From: Staphylococcus pettenkoferi
GTDB lineage: Bacteria > Bacillota > Bacilli > Staphylococcales > Staphylococcaceae
NCBI RefSeq assembly: GCF_002902685.1
Contig: NZ_PPRN01000036.1
Location: 1-64,000 of the forward strand
Direction: 5' to 3'
Length of the DNA: 64,000 nucleotides
Shown: piece after piece, positions 34,496 through 43,646 of the stretch
Layout of the letters: each line of letters begins with the position of its first letter
Position numbering within the stretch: position 1 is the first letter of the stretch
Translations under genes and position numbers: made by a program
Notes under the pieces: model-generated
Database searches by the model: none
Told to the model about the DNA's origin: nothing
Seen by the model: only the letters and a program-made list of their open reading frames with translations

Positions 34496-35572
34496 TTACC
34501 ATTTAATTTGGTCTACAGTGTCATCGTTTAATGATTTCACAATTTCAGTGACGAGCTTCACAGAATTACGATAATCTTCAGTGTGAAGAACTGAAACGTT
34601 TGAATGCATGTAACGTAGAGCGACACCTAATGAAACAGTAGGAATACCTTCGTTTGCGACGTGGATGCTACCTGCGTCTGTACCGCCACCTGCAGTAGTA
34701 TCGAGTTGAATTGGAATATCATGTTGCTTTGCGACATTTTTAATATGTTTTAAAAGGCCAACATGGGCAATGTTTGATGCATCCATCGTGATGACGACAG
34801 GGCCTTCACCTAACTTCGCATCATTCGCTTCACCTGTCATTCCTGGAGTGTCATAAGCGACCGCCACATCTACTGCAATCGCTAAGTCAGGATTAATCAT
34901 GTTTGCAGCGACTTTCGCACCACGTAAACCGACTTCTTCTTGCACATTAGCACCAGAGTATAGGTTGATGTCGATATCCTCATCTTTAAGATTATCAAGT
35001 ACATCGATAGCTAAAGCGCAGCCGTAGCGATTGTCGAACGCTTTCGCAGTCATATAGTTGTCGTTACCCATAACTTCGAACTCACTATAAGGTGTGACCA
35101 TATTGCCAAGTTCAATACCGAGTTCTTCCGCTTCTTCTTTATTGCTCACACCAATATCGATAAACATGGACTTCATTTGCATAGGTGTCTTACGTTGCTC
35201 AGGCGTCAACACGTGCGGAGGTTTAGAACCGATGATACCGCGAATTTGTTTGCCTTCATCAGTAGTTACTGTCACTTTTTGAGAAAGCATAACTTGGTTC
35301 CACCAGCCACCTATAGGAGTGAAGTATAGGAAACCATTATCATCAATTTTAGTGACCATAAAGCCGATTTCATCTAAATGACCTGAAATCATGAGTGAAC
35401 GTGAGCCTTTAGACGCTTGTTTAAGGCCAAAGATACCACCTAAATTGTCTTCGATCAGTTGATCACTCACAGGTTGTAAATAATCTTTCATTGCTGATTT
35501 CACAGCCATTTCATGTCCAGCGATGCCATTGATATCCGTGAGTGTGTGTAATAGTTGCTTCGTATCTTTCAT
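34496..35572 (-). CDS. M42 family aminopeptidase, two-metal
   Basis: A 358-residue M42 (glutamyl aminopeptidase/YsdC/deblocking) peptidase, normally a tetrahedral dodecamer in the cytosol. Metal ligands and neighbours are visible: GHLDEIGFMV (His), AFDNRYGC (Asp), QEEVGLRGA (catalytic and bridging Glu), AVDVAVAYD (Asp) and MHSNVSVLHTEDY near the C terminus (His). GGGAGGG lies six bases before ATG 35572; an upstream TTG at 35587 starts at the ribosome site and is rejected. Role: trimming of peptides for amino-acid recycling. Confidence 0.9.
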   Translation of the reverse strand: MKDTKQLLHTLTDINGIAGHEMAVKSAMKDYLQPVSDQLIEDNLGGIFGLKQASKGSRSLMISGHLDEIGFMVTKIDDNGFLYFTPIGGWWNQVMLSQKVTVTTDEGKQIRGIIGSKPPHVLTPEQRKTPMQMKSMFIDIGVSNKEEAEELGIELGNMVTPYSEFEVMGNDNYMTAKAFDNRYGCALAIDVLDNLKDEDIDINLYSGANVQEEVGLRGAKVAANMINPDLAIAVDVAVAYDTPGMTGEANDAKLGEGPVVITMDASNIAHVGLLKHIKNVAKQHDIPIQLDTTAGGGTDAGSIHVANEGIPTVSLGVALRYMHSNVSVLHTEDYRNSVKLVTEIVKSLNDDTVDQIKW

Positions 35573-35800
35573 TACAGTCCCTCCCAATTTGTTGTTATAG
35601 CATATTGTAGCACTTCTCTTTATCTATCTCATAAATCAGGATTCTGTGGATCCGTTAGCTTTCACTTTGTATGGAAAATGACTTGAGTAACCCAAAATAA
35701 TCTCTTTCTTATATCAATTGCATGATTTACCAAGAAGAATGGTAAAACGCTTCTATTTATGATAAATATAAAACATATCCTATCTGAAAGGAATTGATTT

Positions 35801-36574
35801 ATGAAACTATTCAAACGTCGACCTAAACCATCCAAATCGACATCACCATGGCAAAGTTCACATCTCATGAAACGCGATTTTTGGCTGATTCCAAGTTTTT
35901 ATATTTTACCGTATATAGTGGTGCTGCTCATACAAGTGACTATATTGGCCATAAATCCATCAATATTACAATCAAAAGAGAATTCGTTTACTGTTAACGC
36001 ACTTAACTTAACTATCGATACGATAACGCTATTATTTGTCTTATTTATCTTCTATCTCATACATATTCGACATGGGTTAGCTAAGGTTATGTGGCAACGT
36101 TTTAAATTGGTACCACGCTACTTCTGGCTACTCATTGTGACATATATCGTGGTGATGTTGCTAGATGCAGGGTACGATACTTTGACAGATTATTTACCGA
36201 AATCGCTACAGTTTGATGAAACGCAGAACCAAGAAGAGGTTGACCAACTGTTTAAAGTAGGTTGGCTCACACCAATTACGTTTATTAACGTTGCGATAAT
36301 CACACCATTTGTGGAAGAGCTGTTATTCCGTCATTTAATCATTCACGAATTAGGGAAGAAGATTACCTATCCTGTTGCGGCAGTGTTATCCGTCATTATT
36401 TTCACTGGTATTCATGTAACGGGCGCAACGTCTCCGTTTGAAATTGGCTCGTATATTTTTATGGCGGCAGGACTCGTATACGTCTACATGAAGTCGGGGC
36501 GCAATTTGGCAGTGAGTATCACGCTGCACTTTATGTTTAATGCAGTTGCGAGTCTCGTCTCAATATTTTCTTGA
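35801..36574 (+). CDS. CPBP intramembrane metalloprotease (first of tandem pair)
   Basis: A 257-residue CAAX-protease/bacteriocin-processing (Abi, CPBP) membrane protein. Motif 1 EELLFRHLIIHELGK (the EExxxR glutamates), motif 2 FTGIHV with His, and the third motif with LHFMFNA (His and Asn) are intact, so it should be active. The basic N terminus (MKLFKRRPKPSKS) is cytoplasmic. AAAGGAA precedes the ATG. The next gene is a paralogue. Roles in this family range from peptide-signal processing to immunity; the substrate is unknown. Confidence 0.85.
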   Translation: MKLFKRRPKPSKSTSPWQSSHLMKRDFWLIPSFYILPYIVVLLIQVTILAINPSILQSKENSFTVNALNLTIDTITLLFVLFIFYLIHIRHGLAKVMWQRFKLVPRYFWLLIVTYIVVMLLDAGYDTLTDYLPKSLQFDETQNQEEVDQLFKVGWLTPITFINVAIITPFVEELLFRHLIIHELGKKITYPVAAVLSVIIFTGIHVTGATSPFEIGSYIFMAAGLVYVYMKSGRNLAVSITLHFMFNAVASLVSIFS

Positions 36575-36621
36575 GATTTTTGTAAAATGATGAATTTGAA
36601 GTTAGGAAAGGATGAATTATC

Positions 36622-37377
36622 GTGTCTTCAGAAATGAATGAAATCAAGTATCCCGAAAGATGGCACAGTCGCTATTTCGCTTGGCGCGACTTGTGGCTCG
36701 TGCCTCTGTACTTTCTTCTGGTTCAAATTGTTCTTGCACCAATAATTAGTTTGATAATGATATTAGTAATGGATGGAACAATGTATCCTGGAGAAACTTC
36801 AACCTATAAGATTATATTGAATTTCGCAAATGTCTTGGTAACATTACTTATATTTTATCTCATGCACGGTAATCACGACATCGTACGTATAGCAATTGAG
36901 CGTTTTAAACAAGTTAAAAAACAATTGATATTCATTATTATTATATTTGTCCTAGCACAACTTGTATCACAACTTTACAATTGGTTATTAAATTTCTTAC
37001 CCTCATCGCTACAGTTTGATGATACAGTGAATAATAAAGACGTACTTAAGCTGTTTGATGTGAACTGGCTCATTCCTGTGAGTCTCATCATGGGCGTTAT
37101 ACTCATTCCGCTAGTAGAAGAACTCATATTCCGACATCTCATCATACATGAGCTAGGCAAGAAGATTACCTATCCCATCGCTGCAATTCTATCTATTATT
37201 CTTTTTACTGGAGCTCATGTAGTAGGAATGAAATCTCCATTTGAGATTGGTGAATATTTAATTATAGCTGTGCCTATCGTTATTGTTTACATGCGTTCAG
37301 GGCGTAATTTAGCGGCAAGCTTTACTTATCATGCATTGAACAACGGTTTTGCATTTCTATTAATGTTATTGATGTAA
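36622..37377 (+). CDS. CPBP intramembrane metalloprotease (second of tandem pair)
   Basis: A 251-residue paralogue of the gene before it, sharing the motif-1 segment FRHLIIHELGKKITYP exactly. Motif 1 VEELIFRH, motif 2 FTGAHVVG and the C-terminal YHALNNG with His and Asn are intact. Starts at GTG after AGGAAAGGATG; spacing is rather long. Forty-seven bases separate it from the first gene, so they are probably one operon created by gene duplication. Confidence 0.85.
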   Translation: MSSEMNEIKYPERWHSRYFAWRDLWLVPLYFLLVQIVLAPIISLIMILVMDGTMYPGETSTYKIILNFANVLVTLLIFYLMHGNHDIVRIAIERFKQVKKQLIFIIIIFVLAQLVSQLYNWLLNFLPSSLQFDDTVNNKDVLKLFDVNWLIPVSLIMGVILIPLVEELIFRHLIIHELGKKITYPIAAILSIILFTGAHVVGMKSPFEIGEYLIIAVPIVIVYMRSGRNLAASFTYHALNNGFAFLLMLLM

Positions 37378-37423
37378 AGATGTTTTATTTCGAATCTTTA
37401 ACTAAGTTGAGTTAGTTGATTTT

Positions 37424-37478
37424 ATAGTATGGCTGAGTTTGAAGAAACGTAGTGTTTCCTAAAACTTAGCCTTTTTTG
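37424..37478 (+). terminator. Terminator after CPBP pair
   Basis: GGCTGAGTTT and AAACTTAGCC pair, followed by TTTTTTG. Confidence 0.8.
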
Positions 37479-37529
37479 TTAATGGATTTCCTGTTGTTAT
37501 CTACACTTTAGCTATAATAAAAGTAGGGG

Positions 37530-37766
37530 GTCAGGAGCCTGGGACAGATAAAGATAATTAATTATGGAGGGAAATAAAAAATCATGATTGTAATTAATTA
37601 TAAGTAAATTTTCAATGTGTTCTCGAGACGCTTGATGGATCTAGACCACAACGAAAATCCATTCCTAGAGCTCCTAGAGCGAAAGGAATTAGTTGAGTGT
37701 GGTCCCATAAGCAAGCGAGAGGTTAAACATTGAAAATTAGATAGCTTTTACTATTTGTCCCAGTCT
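37530..37766 (+). repeat. Class C repeat element C1
   Basis: Nested palindrome. Outer arms CCTGGGACAGA and TTGTCCCAG; inner arms TTTTCAATGT and ACATTGAAAA (37606-37738); then CTCG/CGAG, GCTT/AAGC, ACCACA/TGTGGT. The core ACGAAAATCC plus TTAGTTGAGT is the same internal loop as in class B. GGGACA-armed intergenic repeats are, as I recall, common in staphylococci; the B-like core inside one is what is notable. No gene lies in the gap 37479-37873. Confidence 0.75.
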
Positions 37767-37873
37767 CTACATATCTCATCTAAAAAGATAATGAATTTAA
37801 ATAAATATATTTTAAAACTTAATTTTAGGGAATAAGCATACTACTGTAGCAAAAAGCAGAAGGAGTGAACAGC

Positions 37874-38524
37874 ATGTTAGAACTCAAAGATGTGACTTAT
37901 AAAGTCAACAATCGAACGATTATCGATAACTTAAATTTAAAAGTGAATAAAGGGGATACTATCGCTATCGTTGGTCCTTCTGGTAGCGGTAAAAGTACGT
38001 TGCTTCGGTTGATTGATAACCTCATCAGTCCAACATCAGGCAACATTTATTACGAAGGGCAAGATTATGAAGATATTCAGCCTGAACATTTACGTATGGA
38101 GATTAGTTATTTACTTCAAGAAAGCGACCTTTTTAACCATACCATCGGCGAGAACTTAGCTTTCCCAGCAGAAGTGCGTGGTAAGGACTTTGACAAGAAA
38201 CGCGCGAAAGAACTGCTCAAAGCAGTAGGGCTAGGTCATTATAACTTGAACACAGACGTCAGACCGCTCTCTGGTGGTGAACGTCAACGTGTAACGATTG
38301 CACGCCAACTCATGTACATACCGAAAATATTACTCTTGGACGAAGCTACCAGTGCATTAGATACGCAGAATAGTGAGAAGATTGAGGAACTCATCTTCAG
38401 TTTAGTCGACCAAGGTGTAGCCATCATGTGGATTACACATAGCAATGACCAAAGTATGCGTCACTTTAAGAAGCGGATTCGTCTCGTAGACGGCAAGATT
38501 GAGAATGAGGAGGATTTAACATGA
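37874..38524 (+). CDS. ABC transporter ATPase, FetA/YbbL-like
   Basis: A 216-residue ATP-binding protein: Walker A GPSGSGKSTLL, signature LSGGERQR, Walker B ILLLDEATSALD, and an H-loop in ITHSND. Its pairing with a UPF0014 permease matches E. coli FetAB (YbbL-YbbM), an iron exporter that raises peroxide resistance. AAGGAG is 8 bases before ATG 37874; the GTG at 37865 overlaps the ribosome site. The stop overlaps the next start by four bases. Iron export is inferred from the family. Confidence 0.85.
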   Translation: MLELKDVTYKVNNRTIIDNLNLKVNKGDTIAIVGPSGSGKSTLLRLIDNLISPTSGNIYYEGQDYEDIQPEHLRMEISYLLQESDLFNHTIGENLAFPAEVRGKDFDKKRAKELLKAVGLGHYNLNTDVRPLSGGERQRVTIARQLMYIPKILLLDEATSALDTQNSEKIEELIFSLVDQGVAIMWITHSNDQSMRHFKKRIRLVDGKIENEEDLT

Positions 38525-39279
38525 GTACGACAGCGTTAGCGATTACGGCACTTTTACTACTGTTTCCAATCATCGTGTCATACGTCGAGAAGTTACATAT
38601 TATCAAAGACTTAGTTGTCGCGACAGTTCGAGCAGTCATCCAACTCGTCATCTTAGGTTTTATCTTACACTTTATCTTTGATGTCGATCAGAAGTGGCTA
38701 CTCTTACTCTTCGTGCTCGTCATCATTATCAATGCGTCATGGAACACGTTGAGTCGTGCATCTGAAGTCATGCATCACGTCTTCTGGATTTCATTCGTCT
38801 CCATCTTTATCGGTGTAGCCATTCCACTTGCGGGTGTCATCATTACAGGTGCGATCGACTTTACGCCTAACGAAGTAATTCCTATCGCCGGTATGCTTGG
38901 GAACAATGGTTTGATTGCAATTAACTTGGCATATCAGAACCTTGATCGTGAGTTTGTGAAGCAAATGGATGAGATCGAATCTAAACTTGCTTTAGGTGCG
39001 AATCCGAAAATTGCTTCTAAAGCGACGATTCGTGAGAGTGTGAAGACGGCGATTGTACCGACGATTGACTCAGTTAAGACATACGGCTTAGTTTCAATTC
39101 CTGGTATGATGACTGGTTTGATCATCGGCGGTGTGCCACCACTTCAAGCCATCAAATTCCAGTTGCTCGTCGTTTTCATTCATACAACAGCAACGATTAT
39201 TTCCGCATTGATTGCGACTTACTTGAGCTACCGTCAATTCTTCAACCATCGTGATCAGCTCGTAGGTCGTAATATGTAA
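38521..39279 (+). CDS. FetB/UPF0014 family permease
   Basis: A 252-residue membrane protein with about seven spans, of the UPF0014 (FetB, YbbM) family. The long loop with GMLGNNGLIAINLAYQNLD and the LGANPKIASKATIRESVKTA coupling segment, then SIPGMMTGLIIGGVPPLQAI, are typical. Translationally coupled to the ATPase. The operon is bracketed by two class C repeats in the same orientation. Confidence 0.88.
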   Translation: MSTTALAITALLLLFPIIVSYVEKLHIIKDLVVATVRAVIQLVILGFILHFIFDVDQKWLLLLFVLVIIINASWNTLSRASEVMHHVFWISFVSIFIGVAIPLAGVIITGAIDFTPNEVIPIAGMLGNNGLIAINLAYQNLDREFVKQMDEIESKLALGANPKIASKATIRESVKTAIVPTIDSVKTYGLVSIPGMMTGLIIGGVPPLQAIKFQLLVVFIHTTATIISALIATYLSYRQFFNHRDQLVGRNM

Positions 39280-39324
39280 GTAAGTTGCTTTATTTTAGAA
39301 AAATGTGACACATAATACCTCCCA

Positions 39325-39371
39325 AGCGCTTCAAAGATAGTGTTCACCACTAATTTTGGAGCGCTTTTTAC
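39325..39371 (+). terminator. fetAB terminator
   Basis: AAGCGCTTCAAA and TTTTGGAGCGCTT pair with one unpaired base, then TTTT. Confidence 0.8.
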
Positions 39372-39673
39372 TATGTGAGAAACCTCTATTAAATAAATAT
39401 GTAGTGTATTAACTTTTTTAAGCTTAATTAAAGACAGTTATTTCACTAAAAGAATAGGAGAGGATAATATTCACCAATTTTATTGGTTTGTTATATACAG
39501 CTTTGTTTTCGAACATAGTTCGATACATTTGAGTATAGTAGCGAAGAGAACTCAATAAAGCGACAGATATTAACAATACACTTGATAATAATTATTTGAA
39601 TTTGAGCTAGTTGATATAGCGATGGGCTTAGTTTAAAAAGTTAAGAGAGTAGAAAATGAAATACACATTATAA
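39372..39673. other. A/T-rich intergenic stretch
   Basis: No gene is called. A 29-codon open run at 39469-39558 follows AGGAGAGG but would need an ATT start. An inverted word TTCGAACATAGTTCGA lies near 39508-39523. Confidence 0.35.
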
Positions 39674-39803
39674 GTTTTTCAATGTGAACTCGAGACGCAT
39701 GATGGAGCTAGACCACAACGAAAATCCATTCCTAAAGCTCGTAGAGCGAAAGGAATTAGTTGAGTGTGGTCCCATATGCAAGCGAGAGTAAAACATTGAA
39801 AAC
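39674..39803 (+). repeat. Class C repeat element C2
   Basis: Inner arms TTTTTCAATGT and ACATTGAAAA, then CTCG/CGAG, GCAT/ATGC, ACCACA/TGTGGT and the ACGAAAATCC plus TTAGTTGAGT core. Compared with C1 the GCTT/AAGC pair has become GCAT/ATGC, a compensated change. Same orientation as C1, 2.07 kb away. The GGGACA outer arms of C1 are not clear here. Confidence 0.75.
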
Positions 39804-39888
39804 TTTAGCTGTTCGATTTCTGCTATAAAGAAGCTTTCTATCTCATTTTAAAGTAAGCACCTACACGCACAACTCAGAATATATGCTT

Positions 39889-39894
39889 TATAAT
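39889..39894 (+). promoter_or_regulatory. -10 box of MFS gene
   Basis: TATAAT lies 44 bases before the start codon. Confidence 0.45.
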
Positions 39895-39937
39895 GGAAGT
39901 AATTGTGTTCAGAACAATATGAAGGAGGACGTGCGCA

Positions 39938-41101
39938 ATGACGACGATGCGTATCGTAACCTTTATCCTCAGTACCTTTATCGTAGGTATGGTAGAGATG
40001 ATGGTTGCAGGGATTATGAACTTAATGAGCCAAGATTTACATATATCAGAAGCGATTATTGGCCAACTCGTGACATTGTATGCAATCACTTTCGCAGTGG
40101 TAGGGCCGATACTCGTTAAACTCACGAATCGCTTCCACCCTAAACCGTTATTACTGTGGACGCTCGTATTCTTTATCGTCGGTAACGTAATCATAGCTGT
40201 AGCACCGAACTTTACGATACTGGTTATAGGTCGTATCATTTCTTCAGCAGCTGCGGCACTCATTATCGTTAAGATTCTCGCCTTAACTGCGATGCTTACC
40301 GCGCCTCACAACCGTGGTAAGATGATAGGTATCGTGTATTCTGGATTTAGTGGCGCAAACGTCCTAGGTGTGCCGATTGGTACGATGATAGGGGGCGCGT
40401 TCGGATGGCGTTTCACCTTTCTCTTTATCGTGGCGGTCAGTGTACTCGTAGGTATACTTATGTTTATCTTCCTACCTCAACTCGACCGTACGTCAACAGA
40501 TGACAATAGCTCGTCTTCACAAACGCATTCTAAAGTAGTTAGACCTCTCGAAGTCGTGAAGTATTTAGGCATCACATTCTTTATTCTCGTGGCGAACTCT
40601 ATTACCTTTATCTATATTAACCCTCTGATGTTAAAAAGCGGTCATACGTTGTCATTCGTCTCCATCGTTCTATTAATCAACGGTATCGCCGGTGTAGCAG
40701 GTACCTCTATGGGCGGTTTCTTATCAGACAAACTTACTTCTAAACGTTGGCTGATCATTTCGGTGACAGTGTTTATCATTATGATGCTAGTATTGAATCA
40801 AATCTTAACGAGTGTGGTTATCTTAATGATTGGGCTCTTCGTTTGGAATATTATGCAGTGGAGTACAAATCCTGCTGTTCAAAGTGGGATTATCGACCAA
40901 GTCGAAGGTGATACGAGCCAAGTGATGAGTTGGAACATGTCGAGTTTGAATGCCGGTATCGGTATTGGAAGTATGGTCGGTGGACTTGTAGTGTCGAAGC
41001 TCAATGTCTTTGCGACGACTTACTTCTCAGCGGGTATTGGTGTACTCGTACTCATCCTTGCGATTAGTTTGACTAACGTTGCAAAGTACCGTCAGCAGTA
41101 A
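39938..41101 (+). CDS. MFS transporter, DHA1 type
   Basis: A 387-residue, 12-span major facilitator. The N terminus MTTMRIVTFILSTFIVGMVE, motif C-like GANVLGVPIGTMIGGAFGWR in TM5 and the SMGGFLSDKLTSKRW loop are typical of DHA1 drug:H+ or sugar/amino-acid efflux proteins (AraJ/YdhP-like). AAGGAGG precedes the ATG. It has its own promoter and terminator. Substrate unknown. Confidence 0.85.
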   Translation: MTTMRIVTFILSTFIVGMVEMMVAGIMNLMSQDLHISEAIIGQLVTLYAITFAVVGPILVKLTNRFHPKPLLLWTLVFFIVGNVIIAVAPNFTILVIGRIISSAAAALIIVKILALTAMLTAPHNRGKMIGIVYSGFSGANVLGVPIGTMIGGAFGWRFTFLFIVAVSVLVGILMFIFLPQLDRTSTDDNSSSSQTHSKVVRPLEVVKYLGITFFILVANSITFIYINPLMLKSGHTLSFVSIVLLINGIAGVAGTSMGGFLSDKLTSKRWLIISVTVFIIMMLVLNQILTSVVILMIGLFVWNIMQWSTNPAVQSGIIDQVEGDTSQVMSWNMSSLNAGIGIGSMVGGLVVSKLNVFATTYFSAGIGVLVLILAISLTNVAKYRQQ

Positions 41102-41130
41102 GGTAAAAAAATTATCAGCTCAAACGCAAA

Positions 41131-41172
41131 ACAATCCCGTAGGTGGCAGAAAGTCCACCTACGGGATTTTTA
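41131..41172. terminator. Bidirectional terminator between MFS and citrate carrier
   Basis: AATCCCGTAGGTGG and CCACCTACGGGATT form a perfect 14-bp stem followed by TTT. Confidence 0.92.
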
Positions 41173-41186
41173 ACTTGAGTAGAGAT

Positions 41187-42557
41187 TTAAATTGCGATAA
41201 CTCCCATTAAGATACCGATAATCACCATGACAATCGCAAAGCCCCAAATCCAGAAGAACGCATATTTAATGTATGTTCCCATGTTCGCTTCTGCTAAACC
41301 GATCGCAAGCCACAAAGCAGGAGAGAATGGGCTTACGAAAGTACCGATGATATTACCGATAATCATCGCATAAGCTGTGGATTCGGGCGCAATACCAAAT
41401 TGTTGACCTGTCTGTTCAACGATAGGGAGCACCGCAAAGTAATAAGCGTCAGTACTCGTCAACAGGTCTAAAGGTACGCCGAAGAAACCAACGATGACAT
41501 GTAAGTATGGTCCGACAGCATCAGGAATAATCTTGATGAAGTTTACAGCAATTGACTTCAACATGCCTGTTTCATTGAGCACGCCTAAGAACATTCCGGC
41601 TGCGATAATGACTGCAGCCATCATTAAGGCATTAGGCGCATGTGCCCTCAAGCGATCCATCTGTTCATCGACACTACTATAGTTCACGATGAGTGCAATC
41701 GCTGTACCGATAAGGAAGGCGAATTCAGGTGGTGCAATATTCGCAAGCATGACTACAATAACGAGAATCGTTAAGATGGTATTGAACCATTTTACCCAAT
41801 TCTGTGTCTTCGCACGTCCACGTACTGGGAATTTAATATCCTGATCATGTTCATAACGCTGGACGAGTTTGTGAATATCGATGTGTTGTGTATCGCTCAG
41901 CTCACCTTGTGCAATCAGTTTGTTGATGCGACGGTTCTCACGCCAGCCTAAGAAAGCGGCGAAGATTAATACGAGAACCACACCGACGATTTGCACTGGA
42001 ATGATGCCGTACCATAACGCGTTGACATCTTTAGCGTGCAACACCGTAGCCGTACGCGCCATAGGACCACCCCAAGGCACCATGTTCATCACGGCCGCAC
42101 TTAACGCGAGGAGTAGTATGAGTAAGTAACGGTTCATGTTGAGTGCGCGATAAAGTGGGAGTAGTGCTGGTATAGATAGTAAAAAGGTTGTCGCGCCAGC
42201 CCCATCAAGTTGAATAAACGTACCGATGATCGCAGTCACGATACATACGATGATGACATTCCCACGTGTCATCAAGATGAGTCGCTTAACAATCGGTTTG
42301 AATAATCCACTATCAGACATTATGCCAAAGAAGATAATAGCAAAGATGAACATAATAACGACGTTCATCACGGACTCTAAGCCACTGTTAAAGTACTTCA
42401 CTAAATCATGGACACTGTGACCGAGTATCAATGCACCCACACACGGTATGAGTGTCATGCCCACAACCGGGCTAATCTTCTTCATGATTAATAAGCCAAC
42501 GATAGAGACGATAATTAACACGCCTACGACCGTTAGCAATACATTTCCATCATGCAT
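41187..42557 (-). CDS. Citrate-metal:H+ symporter, CitMHS family
   Basis: A 456-residue membrane carrier with about 12 spans. Blocks QLDGAGATTFLLSIPALLPLY, MNMVPWGGPMARTATVL and DLLTSTDAYYFAVLPIV are characteristic of CitM/CitH/CitN, which import citrate complexed with Mg2+ or Ca2+ together with protons. The first ATG (42566) abuts AAAGGGG; the ATG at 42557 has 9-base spacing and is chosen. A perfect cre box lies 38 bases upstream, so glucose repression by CcpA is expected, as for B. subtilis citM. The metal preference is not readable. Confidence 0.9.
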   Translation of the reverse strand: MHDGNVLLTVVGVLIIVSIVGLLIMKKISPVVGMTLIPCVGALILGHSVHDLVKYFNSGLESVMNVVIMFIFAIIFFGIMSDSGLFKPIVKRLILMTRGNVIIVCIVTAIIGTFIQLDGAGATTFLLSIPALLPLYRALNMNRYLLILLLALSAAVMNMVPWGGPMARTATVLHAKDVNALWYGIIPVQIVGVVLVLIFAAFLGWRENRRINKLIAQGELSDTQHIDIHKLVQRYEHDQDIKFPVRGRAKTQNWVKWFNTILTILVIVVMLANIAPPEFAFLIGTAIALIVNYSSVDEQMDRLRAHAPNALMMAAVIIAAGMFLGVLNETGMLKSIAVNFIKIIPDAVGPYLHVIVGFFGVPLDLLTSTDAYYFAVLPIVEQTGQQFGIAPESTAYAMIIGNIIGTFVSPFSPALWLAIGLAEANMGTYIKYAFFWIWGFAIVMVIIGILMGVIAI

Positions 42558-42594
42558 ATGTAACATCCCCTTTAAGTGCTAAGCGGAAAATAAC

Positions 42595-42608
42595 TGTAAA
42601 CGCTTACA
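42595..42608. promoter_or_regulatory. Perfect cre box upstream of citrate carrier
   Basis: TGTAAACGCTTACA matches the CcpA cre consensus TGWAANCGNTNWCA at every position and is almost a perfect palindrome. It lies 38 bases before the citrate carrier start, downstream of a minus-strand TTGATA-17-TTTAAA promoter candidate, a position for repression. Confidence 0.85.
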
Positions 42609-42785
42609 CTTTAAAATGATATTTGTCTATTATATCAAAAATATTCAGATTAGTTGAGAAAAATTTAACGATGAGGATGATCCTGTGAAGTCTACGGATA
42701 ATGTGGAAGTCCTCCGTACTACCCATCAATAGCTCACATAACGTGCTATACTAAACCATAAAGTATTTCAAAGAAGGTGAAGAAG

Positions 42786-43379
42786 ATGACGCAGAAAGAT
42801 ACAAAGCAACTCGTCGAATCATATATTCAAAAACTTGATCAATGGCAAGAAGAAATCAAACGTTTACGCCAAATTGTTCAGAACACTGACCTTGAAGAAG
42901 ATTATAAATGGAAACATCCGTGCTATACCTATGAAGGTCACAATGTGGTCATTATTCAAGAATTTAAGCACTATTGTGCGCTGTTGTTTCAAAAGGGCGC
43001 GATTATGAAAGACCATTATCAATCACTGATTCAACAAACGAAAAATGTCCAAGCTGCACGCCAACTTCGTTTTACGAGCCTTAAAGAAATCGAAGAACGT
43101 GCTGAAGAAATTACGTGGTATTTAAATGAGGCCATTCGCGTCGAACAATCTGGTGAACAAGTACCGATGAAGACGACGGAAGAATATACAATGCCTGATG
43201 AATTACAAGTTGCGTTGGATAAAGATGACGCGTTACAAGAAGCTTTTAATCAACTTACACCTGGTCGCCAGCGTCAATATATGTACTTTATTGGACAAGC
43301 GAAGCGGGCGGCAACGCGAGAGAGAAGAGTGGAGAAATATTATCAACATATCCTCGATGGTAAAGGGATGAATGACTAG
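42786..43379 (+). CDS. DUF1801/YdeI-like protein
   Basis: A 197-residue cytosolic protein. The N-terminal two thirds (DYKWKHPCYTYEGHNVVIIQ, then HYCALLFQKGAIMKD) is a DUF1801 (YdhG-like) fold; the C-terminal part with LTPGRQRQYMYFIGQAKRAATRERRVEKY matches the YdeI/OmpD-associated tail. AAGGTG at 8 bases supports ATG 42786; a GTG at 42777 overlaps the ribosome site. B. subtilis YdeI is linked to bacteriocin protection and YdhG to iron, but neither role is firm. Confidence 0.85.
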   Translation: MTQKDTKQLVESYIQKLDQWQEEIKRLRQIVQNTDLEEDYKWKHPCYTYEGHNVVIIQEFKHYCALLFQKGAIMKDHYQSLIQQTKNVQAARQLRFTSLKEIEERAEEITWYLNEAIRVEQSGEQVPMKTTEEYTMPDELQVALDKDDALQEAFNQLTPGRQRQYMYFIGQAKRAATRERRVEKYYQHILDGKGMND

Positions 43380-43400
43380 AGTTGAGACGTTCGTGTGAAA

Positions 43401-43480
43401 CAGGAAGTGCGAAGTCTAGCACAAGGGGAACTGAATAGGCACATAGGGGTTCGCACTTCAGTCTGTCCTGTTCCCCTTAA
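43401..43480 (+). other. Possible pseudoknot or switching hairpin
   Basis: GAAGTGCGAA (43404-43413) pairs perfectly with TTCGCACTTC (43450-43459). AAGGGGAAC (43423-43431) pairs perfectly with GTTCCCCTT (43470-43478). The arms interleave, so the two stems would form an H-type pseudoknot. AACAGGA with TCCTGTT offers a competing extension of stem 1. It directly follows the DUF1801 stop and lacks a T run, so it is an unusual terminator at best. Confidence 0.45.
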
Positions 43481-43617
43481 TATCTGGACGCACAACTTAT
43501 CTATGTTAAGCTAAATAGTGTAGCTAGATATTGAAGATGCTGCGATGACGCATAAGAAATATAGCGAATAGAATGGTGACGCTATCCCTTTCAATGGGCG
43601 ATGTAGTTGAGCGATAT

Positions 43618-43646
43618 GTGACTTTGTGTAGATAAAAGAGTATAAT
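43618..43646 (+). promoter_or_regulatory. Promoter in gene-free interval
   Basis: GTGACT, 17 bases, TATAAT. Transcription from about 43653 would cross a stretch with small hairpins (GGTTTGAGAACC; GCAAG/CTTG) and no open frame starting with a ribosome site. Confidence 0.4.

Noticed and set aside
39469..39558. 29-codon run after AGGAGAGG
   Set aside because: Needs an ATT start, and no family or conservation can be claimed; left as a note only.
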